DNA from: Clostridia bacterium
Lineage (GTDB): Bacteria > Bacillota > Clostridia > Christensenellales > Pumilibacteraceae
DNA: 18,054 nt
Reading direction: 5' to 3'
Assembly (NCBI GenBank): GCA_017452405.1
Contig: JAFTMM010000101.1
Location: 1 to 18,054, forward strand
The position numbers and the translations under genes were made by a program. The notes under the pieces were generated by a model. That model was not told where the DNA came from and made no database searches. It was given only the letters and a program-made list of their open reading frames with translations. Of this stretch, positions 6,739 to 13,420 are shown piece by piece (the stretch's first letter is position 1; each line of letters begins with the position of its first letter).

Positions 6739-7470
6739 ATGGTAATTTCGTCAAAAGAAAATAAAAACATAAAGTTACTTCAAAAGCTTTCACAAAAAAA
6801 GTATCGTGATGAATACGGGCTTTTTGTTGTTGAAGGTTTGCGTGGAGTACGTGATATAATGCAATTTGATGAAACCTTAATTGATCAAATATTTGTAAGC
6901 GAAAACAAATCCGATCAGTTTCCAAATGCAAATATAGTAAGTGAGCGAATTTTTGCTAGCGTATGCGAAACTGAAAACTCACAAGGTATTTTAGCCATCG
7001 TTAAAAAACCTATAAGCCGGCAAATCTGTAGCAACTTCGTACTTTTTCTGGATCGCGTAAGAGATCCCGGAAACGTCGGTACTCTTATTCGCACAGCTTG
7101 TGCAGCAGGCTATAATGACGTAATACTTCATGACTGTGCCGATCCCTATTCGGGAAAGGTAGTTAGAAGCACTATGTCGGCAATTGCGAAAGTTAATCTT
7201 ATTTTAGCAGGATACGAATATCTTTCCAATTTAAAACGAGAGAATTTTAACGTCATTTGCGCAGATATGGACGGAAACAACGTCTTTGATTACAAAACCG
7301 ATCAAAAAGTTTGCATCGTTATAGGTAACGAAGCGAACGGTGTATCCGATGAAGCTAAAAAACTTTGCGACACGGTACTTTCTATTCCTATGGACGGAAA
7401 AATCGAATCATTAAACGCCGGAGTAAGTGGCGCAATAATGATGTATTATTTAAAGTATAAAACCAATTAA
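6739..7470 (+). CDS. SpoU/TrmH-family RNA 2'-O-ribose methyltransferase
   Basis: A 243-residue SPOUT methyltransferase that would methylate a ribose 2'-OH in rRNA or tRNA using S-adenosylmethionine. An N-terminal substrate-binding domain (about 1-90; KKYRDEYGLFVVEG is typical) precedes the SpoU domain. That domain has motif 1 DPGNVGTLIRTA (N112), motif 2 VIGNEANGV (from about G196) and motif 3 IPMDGKIESLNAGVS (SLNAG at 224-228), which form the trefoil-knot cofactor site. The target nucleotide cannot be told. The ATG at 6739 gives the standard N-terminus but has no SD. An AT-rich stretch (TTTACG at 6701, TATTAT/TATATC at 6721-6729) may be a weak promoter, leaving a leader of only about 3-6 bases. 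It heads a run with yebC, proA and radC. Confidence 0.9.
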   Translation: MVISSKENKNIKLLQKLSQKKYRDEYGLFVVEGLRGVRDIMQFDETLIDQIFVSENKSDQFPNANIVSERIFASVCETENSQGILAIVKKPISRQICSNFVLFLDRVRDPGNVGTLIRTACAAGYNDVILHDCADPYSGKVVRSTMSAIAKVNLILAGYEYLSNLKRENFNVICADMDGNNVFDYKTDQKVCIVIGNEANGVSDEAKKLCDTVLSIPMDGKIESLNAGVSGAIMMYYLKYKTN

Positions 7471-7489
7471 TTTAAGCGAGGATAAACAT

Positions 7490-8227
7490 ATGTCAGGACA
7501 TTCCAAGTGGCACAACATACAACAAGCTAAAGGTAAAGCAGACGCCGCAAGAGGCAAAATTTTCACTAAAATAGGTCGTGAAATTGCCGTAGCAGTAAAA
7601 GCAGGAGGACCGGATCCCAACTCCAACGCTTCGCTTCGCGCGGTTATCGAAAAAGCAAAGGCTAATAATATGCCAAAGGATAACATTACGAGAAGTATTC
7701 AGAAAGCAAGCGGTGAGCTCGGAAGTATTAACTATGAAAGCAAAGTATACGAAGGTTACGGCACGAATGGTATTGCTGTTATCGTAGAGGCTTTGACGGA
7801 TAATGCAAACAGAATGGGTGGTGAAGTACGTCACATTTTCGACCGTTCGGGTGGTAGTTTGGGCACAACCAGTTGTGTTTCGTATATGTTTGAAACTAAA
7901 GGTATAATCGAAATCGAAAAGAAAGCCGGTATGGATGACGACGAAATGATGATGGTTGCGCTTGACGCAGGCGCAGACGACTTCGACGTTCAGGACGAAT
8001 ACTACGAAATAAGCACTTCTGTCGATAAATTCGCTTCCGTACGAGATGCAATTACGGCAGCAGGAATTCAGTACGTATCTGCGGAAATTGATAGAATTCC
8101 CAATAATACAGTTAGACTTGAAGCTGAAGATAGAGATAAACTTCTTAAAATGCTTGATGCTTTTGAGGATAACGACGACGTTCAGAACGTATATCATAAC
8201 GCCGAATTCGACGAGCCCGAGGCATAA
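7490..8227 (+). CDS. yebC: YebC/TACO1-family protein (putative translational regulator)
   Basis: The 245-residue protein starts MSGHSKWHNIQQAKGKADA and continues ARGKIFTKIGREIAVAVKAG, the family hallmark. Further conserved parts are NNMPKDNITRSIQKASGE, YEGYGTNGIAVIVEALTDN and NRMGGEVRHIFDRSGGSLG. Older annotation calls the family a transcriptional regulator. Later work on bacterial YebC and mitochondrial TACO1 points to a role in translation, helping ribosomes through difficult (proline-rich) stretches. The GAGG at 7478-7481 is the SD. It begins 19 bases after the methyltransferase and ends two bases before proA. Confidence 0.95.
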   Translation: MSGHSKWHNIQQAKGKADAARGKIFTKIGREIAVAVKAGGPDPNSNASLRAVIEKAKANNMPKDNITRSIQKASGELGSINYESKVYEGYGTNGIAVIVEALTDNANRMGGEVRHIFDRSGGSLGTTSCVSYMFETKGIIEIEKKAGMDDDEMMMVALDAGADDFDVQDEYYEISTSVDKFASVRDAITAAGIQYVSAEIDRIPNNTVRLEAEDRDKLLKMLDAFEDNDDVQNVYHNAEFDEPEA

Positions 8228-8229
8228 TT

Positions 8230-9471
8230 ATGAAAACGGTACAAGAAACCTGCTCACTCGCAAAGCAAAACGTAGCTTATCCTGCGCTTTTATCGACGCA
8301 GGATAAAAACGATATGTTGGAAATAATAGCTACTGCATTAGTTCAAAAATCCGCGGAAATATTATCTGCCAACGCAAAAGATATAGAAAATGGGCACAAC
8401 TTACCTGCGCATCTTATCGATCGTTTAAGCCTTTCAGCTGAGCGTATTGCCGGAATTGCAGATGGAATTAGACAGTTGATTGCGCTTGACGATCCAATCG
8501 GAAAGGTGAGTGACAGTTGGGTAAACCATGCAGGTTTGCAAATTATGCGCGTTGCAGTTCCGCTTGGCGTAATAGGAATAATTTACGAGGCAAGACCTAA
8601 CGTGACCTGTGACGTCGTAGCGCTTTGCATAAAAACAGGTAACGCCGTTGTTTTAAGAGGTAGTAAGGACGCATACGTCACGAACTCCGAGATCGTTAAA
8701 GTAATCAAAGAAGCTCTGGCAAACACAGGCTATAATCCTGATTTTATACAGCTTATTGAAGACACGACGAGAACCGGCGCCGAAGAGTTTATGCATATGG
8801 ACGAATACGTGGACGTTTTGATACCACGCGGTTCAGCTTCGCTAATCAAAACAGTTAAAAAGAATTCATCTGTGCCCGTAATTGAAACAGGAGCAGGCAA
8901 TTGCCATCTTTACGTTGAAAAGACTGCTGATTTGACTATTGCAAAAGACGTTCTTTTGAATGGAAAACTTCAGCGTCCAAGCGTATGTAACGCGCTTGAA
9001 AGTTTGCTCGTTGATAAAGAGATAGCTCCAACCGCTTTACCTGAATTACTTTCTGCATTAAATGAGAAAGGGGTATCAATTCGCGGTTGCGCAATTACCG
9101 CAAGCATTTGCGATTACGTTATCCCTGCAACCGAAGAAGATTATGCAAAAGAGTATCTCGGCTATGAAATTTCTTGCAAGGTAGTCGAAAACATAGATGA
9201 AGCCATAGCTCATATTAACAAGTATAGCACCAACCACAGCGAAGCGATTATTACTACCGATAACTCGTCTGCGGAGAAGTTCCTGCGCGAAATTGACAGC
9301 TCTTCGGTATACGTTAACGCTTCGACGCGCTTTACCGACGGTTTTGAGTTCGGTTTTGGTGCTGAAATGGGAATATCCACTCAAAAACTACATGCAAGAG
9401 GTCCGCTTGGTCCGGAACAACTTACAAGTTTTAAATATCAAATTATTGGTAGAGGACAAGTTCGCAAATGA
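8230..9471 (+). CDS. proA: Gamma-glutamyl phosphate reductase (glutamate-5-semialdehyde dehydrogenase)
   Basis: This 413-residue aldehyde-dehydrogenase-fold enzyme carries out the NADPH-dependent second step of proline synthesis, glutamyl-5-phosphate to glutamate-5-semialdehyde. Visible motifs are VPLGVIGIIYEARPNVT, GNAVVLRGSKDA, VIETGAGNCHLYV, the catalytic cysteine C253 in RPSVCNALE, and the C-terminal ARGPLGPEQLTSFKY. The GAGG (8219-8222) at the end of yebC is the SD. proB, the kinase for the preceding step, is not in this window, so the pathway is split here. The last four bases are shared with radC (ATGA), which suggests coupling. Confidence 0.95.
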   Translation: MKTVQETCSLAKQNVAYPALLSTQDKNDMLEIIATALVQKSAEILSANAKDIENGHNLPAHLIDRLSLSAERIAGIADGIRQLIALDDPIGKVSDSWVNHAGLQIMRVAVPLGVIGIIYEARPNVTCDVVALCIKTGNAVVLRGSKDAYVTNSEIVKVIKEALANTGYNPDFIQLIEDTTRTGAEEFMHMDEYVDVLIPRGSASLIKTVKKNSSVPVIETGAGNCHLYVEKTADLTIAKDVLLNGKLQRPSVCNALESLLVDKEIAPTALPELLSALNEKGVSIRGCAITASICDYVIPATEEDYAKEYLGYEISCKVVENIDEAIAHINKYSTNHSEAIITTDNSSAEKFLREIDSSSVYVNASTRFTDGFEFGFGAEMGISTQKLHARGPLGPEQLTSFKYQIIGRGQVRK

Positions 9472-10514
9472 GCTTATGGGATGCGTATAGAGAAAAATTC
9501 GGCAAAAAACCGAATAATAAACCCGCAAAACCTAAGCCGACCGCCAATAAATCAGGCTTAGATTCAGGCGTGAAATCCAAAGGGAAAGCAAAAAATAAAA
9601 CGACACCACAGGACGCGCCAAAGGACGCACTCCCTTCGGATAAGCCAAAAAGCAAAAGCTTAAACGCCAAAAATCCTCATGAAGGACACAGACAGAGAAT
9701 GCGTGAAAGATATGAAAAAGATCCAGATATGGACACTTTTGCGCCTCACGAAGTTCTTGAACTGTTTCTTTATAACGGCATTCCACAAAAAGACACAAAT
9801 AGACTTGCGCATGATTTAATAAATACTTTCGGCTCATTCAATAACGTATTTGATGCGCCGAAAGAAGATTTATTAGCAGTAAAGGGAATGACGAAAAATG
9901 CGGTCATGATGATTAAAGAAACTTTGGCGATAGCGTCAATATATCATCGCCATTTAAACGCCCACAGAGTTGAATTAAGTAATCCGTATCAAGTTGCAGA
10001 ATACGTTAAATCATATTTCTTAAACAAAACTTATGAAATGGTTTATGCGCTTTTCCTTGACATAAACAGCAAGCTCATTACTACGATTGACGTCGGAAAA
10101 GGTAACGCTACAAGCACCGGAATCGACGTTAAAAAACTGTCTAGTATGGCACGCGCTAAGAGCGCAGTAAAAATCGTTTTAGTACATAACCATCCGGGCG
10201 GAAACGTTCTTCCGTCACCAAACGATCTTACCACCACATGCAGTTTGATGTTCGATATGTACCTATACGATATGAATCTTATAGATCACATTATCATAGG
10301 TCCGGACGGTAGGTTTTTCAGTTTTGAAGAAAATGGACTTATTCAAGAGTTAACAAAACGTTGTAACGCTTTCATGTCAATGAAAGACTCGAAGTTAGCA
10401 GAAATAAAACTAACAAATGATTTGTCGTCAAAAGCTACGATAGAAGATTTAACGACTATTGCAGAAAGATTTACTGAATCAAACAGTAAAATTGGTAGAA
10501 CGACTCCAATTTAA
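9468..10514 (+). CDS. radC: RadC-family JAMM/MPN+ protein with a long basic N-terminal extension
   Basis: This 348-residue member of the RadC (UPF0758) family is longer than the usual 220-230. The common core starts at about residue 65 (NPHEGHRQRMRERYEKD). A helix-hairpin-helix-like region follows (LINTFGSFNNVFDAPKEDL and AVKGMTKNAVMMIKETL). The JAMM metal-binding motif is intact: H240-N-H242-P-x(7)-S250-x-x-D253. Residues 10-62 form a low-complexity Lys/Pro-rich tail, probably disordered, and about 35 extra residues follow the core. The biochemical role of RadC is unsettled; the original DNA-repair link in E. coli was withdrawn, and the motif predicts a zinc-dependent peptidase-like fold. 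ATG 9468 overlaps the proA stop (ATGA). It is the last gene before the terminator. Confidence 0.9.
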   Translation: MSLWDAYREKFGKKPNNKPAKPKPTANKSGLDSGVKSKGKAKNKTTPQDAPKDALPSDKPKSKSLNAKNPHEGHRQRMRERYEKDPDMDTFAPHEVLELFLYNGIPQKDTNRLAHDLINTFGSFNNVFDAPKEDLLAVKGMTKNAVMMIKETLAIASIYHRHLNAHRVELSNPYQVAEYVKSYFLNKTYEMVYALFLDINSKLITTIDVGKGNATSTGIDVKKLSSMARAKSAVKIVLVHNHPGGNVLPSPNDLTTTCSLMFDMYLYDMNLIDHIIIGPDGRFFSFEENGLIQELTKRCNAFMSMKDSKLAEIKLTNDLSSKATIEDLTTIAERFTESNSKIGRTTPI

Positions 10515-10550
10515 ATCAAAAAACCTCGAAATTTTCGAGGTTTTTTGATT
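10514..10550. terminator. Bidirectional terminator between radC and lexA
   Basis: A 17-bp perfect inverted repeat with core CCTCGAA (10524-10530) and TTCGAGG (10534-10540). It is flanked by A6 (10518-10523) and T6 (10541-10546) and starts at the last base of the radC stop. It can stop transcripts from both the + strand operon and the convergent lexA, which ends at 10582. Confidence 0.92.
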
Positions 10551-10581
10551 ATTTCAAGTTGAAAAATTTAATTTGCATAAA

Positions 10582-11193
10582 TCACACGTTTTGGCGAATT
10601 AATCCTACTACTTTTCCGACTATCGATACGTCACCATCTACGATAATTGATTCGTATGCATCATTTTCAGGCTGAAGCCTCACGCAATCTTTCCCAACAA
10701 ACAGACGCTTAACTGTAGCTTCATCATCCACCATAGCTACGACAATTTCGCCGTTTTCGGCGCTTTCTTGTTTGTTAACCGCTATCAGATCACCGTCAAA
10801 TATACCGGCTTTTACCATGCTGTCGCCTTGAACACGCAGGAAAAACAGGGAAGAGCCGCTAAAAAATGATTCAGGAAGCTCTATAGTATCAACAATATTT
10901 TCTACTGCCAAGATAGGAGTACCTGCAGCGACTTTACCAACAATAGGAATACCATTAGTTTGTTTGAGATCTGCGCGATCACATATCTCTAAAGCTCTAT
11001 TTTTGGTAGCGGATTTTTTCAAATAACCGCATTTATCAAGCTTATTTATATGATAAAATGCGGTAGATGTAGATTTAATTTTAACCGCTTGACAAATCTC
11101 ACGAACAGAGGGCGGAAAACCATGTGAATTTACATAAGAAATTATATAATCATAAATTTGCTTAGTCGTACCCTTGATTTCTTCTTTAATCAT
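10582..11193 (-). CDS. lexA: LexA repressor (SOS response)
   Basis: A 203-residue repressor-protease. The N-terminal winged helix (about 1-70) has GFPPSVREICQAVKIKSTST and FYHINKLDKCGYL. The linker contains the self-cleavage bond A90-G91 (KVAAGTP). The catalytic dyad is S125 (QGDSM) and K162 (TVKRL), close to the Bacillus numbering (A91-G92, S127, K165). It represses DNA-damage genes and is inactivated when RecA filaments stimulate autocleavage. The start is ATG 11193, with GAGGAG eight bases upstream. A frame reaching 11226 also exists but its codon has no SD. It has its own promoter at 11240-11267 and a possible degenerate LexA box upstream of it. Confidence 0.97.
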   Translation of the reverse strand: MIKEEIKGTTKQIYDYIISYVNSHGFPPSVREICQAVKIKSTSTAFYHINKLDKCGYLKKSATKNRALEICDRADLKQTNGIPIVGKVAAGTPILAVENIVDTIELPESFFSGSSLFFLRVQGDSMVKAGIFDGDLIAVNKQESAENGEIVVAMVDDEATVKRLFVGKDCVRLQPENDAYESIIVDGDVSIVGKVVGLIRQNV

Positions 11194-11239
11194 TACGTTT
11201 CTCCTCAATCTTCTCCAATATAGCAAGATTTTTGTCTAT

Positions 11240-11267
11240 ATTATCACACAATGGCGAATTTTGTCAA
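11240..11267 (-). promoter_or_regulatory. lexA promoter
   Basis: Read on the - strand: TTGACA (11267-11262), a 16-base spacer and GATAAT (11245-11240), with TG one base before the -10 (extended -10). Transcription should start near 11233, about 40 bases before the lexA ATG. Confidence 0.75.
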
Positions 11268-11275
11268 GACTTTGA

Positions 11276-11289
11276 CGCTCATATGTTCT
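11276..11289. promoter_or_regulatory. Possible degenerate LexA operator
   Basis: CGCTCATATGTTCT agrees at 11 of 14 positions with the Gram-positive LexA box CGAACATATGTTCG; only the GTTC half is intact. It lies nine bases upstream of the lexA -35 box. A functional operator would more usually overlap the promoter, so this is tentative. Confidence 0.35.
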
Positions 11290-11308
11290 AATTGATTATT
11301 TATAAACA

Positions 11309-11335
11309 AAGTCCGAGTGATTTTCGGACTTGTTT
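11309..11335 (-). terminator. Probable terminator of the tyrosine recombinase gene
   Basis: The inverted repeat AAGTCCGA (11309-11316) / TCGGACTT (11324-11331) begins two bases past the recombinase stop when read on the - strand and is followed by TGTTTAT. It extends by AAACA/TGTTT with one bulged A. The U-run is weak. Confidence 0.6.
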
Positions 11336-12416
11336 AATCTTTATTATCGTCAATAATTTTCGTTATTTCCGCAGCTTTCATACGGTTTCGTTCGCTCATT
11401 TGCGCGTAATGGCGTTTGGTAGTATTAACGTCAGAGTGTCCCAAAACGTCAGCTACTACGTAAATATCTTCGGTAGCGCGATACAAATTAGTAGCATACG
11501 TACTTCTAAGTTTATGCGGAGTAATTTTTTTGAGAGGGGCGGCGTATTCGGCGTATTTTTTAACCAACTTTTCAACGGTACGAACACCTATACGACTACA
11601 TTTTTTACCTTGTAAAGCGTAAAATAAGATATCTTTATCTGCATTACGAAGTTTTTGCGACAATTCGGTGTTTTCTAAAAGCTGTTGATCCAACCAACTT
11701 ATGTATTCTTTTAAGGCTTGAACAGTTTGAGCAGGGAGGTATAAAATACTCTTATTTCCGCCTTTCCTAGTAACGGTAAATAAGCCTTTTTCAAAATCAA
11801 TATCCGACTTATTTAAACCTACCAGCTCACTGACACGAATACCCGTGCCTAAAAATAGAAACAAAATTGCTTTATCTCGAATTTTCGTTACGTAATTAGC
11901 AGAACGCTGCCTATCAGTTAAATAATCTCCGCTTTCTACAAGAGATATCATTTTCTCAACTTCATCACTATCAAGGCGAATAATAGGTTTCTCGTGAATT
12001 TTAGGCATATCAACCTTTAACGTCACGTTACTATCTATAAGCTCTTTTTTATATAAATATTTATATAGCGATCTCAACGAAGCAAGTTTGCGCTCTTTAG
12101 CTTTTTCGCCATTTGAAAATTTTCGTCCATTTAATTTGTAAGAGGACAGCCCGTCAAGATATTTCTCCAAATCATACGGCGTAACGCCCTGAATATCTTT
12201 TAAAGTTATATCATATATCGGCTTATTCAATAATTTACGCTCTGAAAGATAAGTAAAATACACACGAATATCAAGAAGATAATTTAAGCGAGTCAACACA
12301 GAAGTACGAGAAGAAATTCCTACGATAAATTGACCGACGAATTCCGGCATTTCGGCTAAGATATCGTCGATCTTACTTAAATTAATTTCATCACGCGCCT
12401 GAAAATAGTTACTCAT
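11334..12416 (-). CDS. Tyrosine recombinase (Xer/integrase family)
   Basis: A 360-residue site-specific recombinase. An N-terminal SAM-like core-binding domain covers about residues 20-150. The catalytic domain has the full set of residues: R194 (GTGIRVSEL), K218 (TRKGGNK), H301-x-x-R304 (TPHKLRSTYATNLY), H327 (VLGHSDVNTTKRHY) and nucleophile Y337. It breaks and rejoins DNA through a 3'-phosphotyrosine intermediate. No att site, excisionase or phage gene is nearby and it sits next to lexA, so a chromosomal Xer-like role is more likely than a mobile element. Its exact class (XerC, XerD or other) is not decided. It has a perfect promoter ending six bases before the ATG and no SD, so the mRNA should be leaderless. 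Confidence 0.9.
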   Translation of the reverse strand: MSNYFQARDEINLSKIDDILAEMPEFVGQFIVGISSRTSVLTRLNYLLDIRVYFTYLSERKLLNKPIYDITLKDIQGVTPYDLEKYLDGLSSYKLNGRKFSNGEKAKERKLASLRSLYKYLYKKELIDSNVTLKVDMPKIHEKPIIRLDSDEVEKMISLVESGDYLTDRQRSANYVTKIRDKAILFLFLGTGIRVSELVGLNKSDIDFEKGLFTVTRKGGNKSILYLPAQTVQALKEYISWLDQQLLENTELSQKLRNADKDILFYALQGKKCSRIGVRTVEKLVKKYAEYAAPLKKITPHKLRSTYATNLYRATEDIYVVADVLGHSDVNTTKRHYAQMSERNRMKAAEITKIIDDNKD

Positions 12417-12422
12417 ATGAGA

Positions 12423-12451
12423 ATTATAACAATATTAATTAAGTTTGTCAA
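12423..12451 (-). promoter_or_regulatory. Consensus promoter of the recombinase gene, leaderless geometry
   Basis: On the - strand: TTGACA (12451-12446), 17 bases, TATAAT (12428-12423), then TCTCAT and ATG. Counting the last -10 base as -7 puts +1 on the A of the start codon (12416). Confidence 0.88.
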
Positions 12452-12579
12452 CAGATAGTTGTAAAGAAATTATTTAATACGCAACACGCAAAAAACCATA
12501 CTATGCGTGACATAACAACGGCTAGTTTAACTGATATATCCGCAATTTCTTAAATTTAAATTTAATTTCGCTATTTTAG

Positions 12580-12603
12580 TTCGTAAAAGCTGACTTTTGC
12601 GAA
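12580..12603 (+). other. Hairpin in the 217-base gap between metallopeptidase and recombinase genes
   Basis: TTCGTAAAAG (12580-12589), loop CTGA, CTTTTGCGAA (12594-12603), with one G-U pair as + strand RNA and an A-C mismatch as - strand RNA. No U-run follows on either strand, so it is not a convincing terminator. The rest of the gap (12452-12633) is AT-rich, with an AAATTTAAATTT stretch at about 12553-12564, and shows no gene. Confidence 0.3.
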
Positions 12604-12633
12604 TACTTATACGGATTCCCTTTTTTACAAAGA

Positions 12634-13317
12634 TTAGCGAAGATACGACGTTAAAGCGCCATAATTTTTTAGGTCTTTATTCAATTGCTTATAATTTGGA
12701 AGCACGCGCGCTACGAAGTTCCAAAATCTATTAGAATGATTTAATTCAACCGTATGACATAATTCGTGAATAACGACGTAATCTGCGACGTGAGTAGGAA
12801 GCAATATCAATCTCCAGTTGAGCCTGATATTTTTCTTATCGTCACAGCTTCCCCATTTACCTCCGGCGTTCGTAAGTTTGAATGAGTTGTGGTAAAATCC
12901 GTGTTTACCTGCTAATTCGAATAATCTATTTGCTAACTGCTCTTGGGCTATACGTGCGTACTCTCTTTTTAATTTCTTTTTCAGCGTTTCTATATCAATT
13001 TCTTTAGGAATTAATATCTCTCCGTTAGCAGTTATTTTTAAACTTTTCTTTGTTGTAGCAAGTACTCGCATCTTTTCCCCGAACAGCAAAAATTTCTTAT
13101 ACTTCAACACTTCATCTAGTCCAAAATACTTTAAAGAAGCGTTATATTCGGCAATTTTTCGAGATATCCATTCCCTTTTAGACTCCAAAAATTTGCGCAG
13201 TTTTTCTTGGTTGTTTTGCGAATTTTCGTATGAAATCGGCGCAAACACGATCACTTCGCCTTGCTTGATTCGTATCGCCACGCATCTTCTTTTCGTATAT
13301 TTAATCTCGTAATTCAT
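12634..13317 (-). CDS. YgjP-like zinc metallopeptidase (M48-like, DUF45 family)
   Basis: A 227-residue protein of the YgjP / DUF45 family. The zinc site is H184-E185-L-C-H188 followed by H194 (LNHSNRFW). The family signature GGKWGSCDDKKNIRLNWRLI precedes it, with VADYVVIHELCH. The N-terminal half (about 1-110) is beta-rich with KRRCVAIRIKQGEVIV. No signal peptide or membrane segment is seen, so it is probably cytosolic. Family members are annotated as predicted metal-dependent hydrolases, often near restriction systems; no restriction gene is present here and the substrate is unknown. Its promoter ends six bases before ATG 13317 with no SD (predicted leaderless). It is divergent from the PadR-membrane gene across a 103-base gap. 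Confidence 0.88.
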   Translation of the reverse strand: MNYEIKYTKRRCVAIRIKQGEVIVFAPISYENSQNNQEKLRKFLESKREWISRKIAEYNASLKYFGLDEVLKYKKFLLFGEKMRVLATTKKSLKITANGEILIPKEIDIETLKKKLKREYARIAQEQLANRLFELAGKHGFYHNSFKLTNAGGKWGSCDDKKNIRLNWRLILLPTHVADYVVIHELCHTVELNHSNRFWNFVARVLPNYKQLNKDLKNYGALTSYLR

Positions 13318-13323
13318 ATGGCA

Positions 13324-13352
13324 ATTATATGCGAAATTTGTCTAAAAGTCAA
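13324..13352 (-). promoter_or_regulatory. Promoter of the YgjP-like gene, leaderless geometry
   Basis: On the - strand: TTGACT (13352-13347), 17 bases, TATAAT (13329-13324), then TGCCAT and ATG at 13317. The predicted +1 coincides with the start codon A. Confidence 0.87.
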
Positions 13353-13385
13353 CTGTGATTTGTAGATATATAAGTCAATTTATCA

Positions 13386-13414
13386 TTGACACACAAAGTA
13401 ATGTGTGATATAAT
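13386..13414 (+). promoter_or_regulatory. Consensus promoter of the PadR-membrane gene, leaderless geometry
   Basis: TTGACA (13386-13391), 17 bases, TATAAT (13409-13414), then ACTCAT and ATG at 13421. The predicted +1 is the A of ATG; no SD exists. The spacer also gives TGTG ahead of the -10. Confidence 0.9.
13390..13407. promoter_or_regulatory. Inverted repeat in the promoter spacer, candidate PadR operator
   Basis: A perfect CACACA (13390-13395) - N6 - TGTGTG (13402-13407) lies almost entirely between the -35 and -10 boxes of the PadR-type gene, so a dimeric protein bound there would block RNA polymerase. PadR regulators often bind palindromes in their own promoters. Identity of the binder is inferred. 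Confidence 0.5.
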
Positions 13415-13420
13415 ACTCAT

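Noticed and set aside
7493..8197. Long - strand open frame (234 codons) opposite yebC
   Set aside because: yebC on the + strand matches its family from end to end, and the antisense frame is low in complexity and has no family features.
11292..11615. + strand open frame (107 codons) across the end of the recombinase gene
   Set aside because: It overlaps the catalytic part of the recombinase antisense, has no SD, and starts inside the lexA-recombinase intergenic region with no family signal.
12485..12509. Inverted repeat CACGCA / TGCGTG with a 13-base loop in the gap downstream of the metallopeptidase gene
   Set aside because: A short stem, long loop and no U-run; not distinguishable from chance in an AT-rich gap.
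11334..13317. Recombinase plus metallopeptidase as a mobile or defence island
   Set aside because: No att repeats, phage genes, toxin or nuclease partner, or composition break was seen, and the flanking genes keep a typical clostridial core order.
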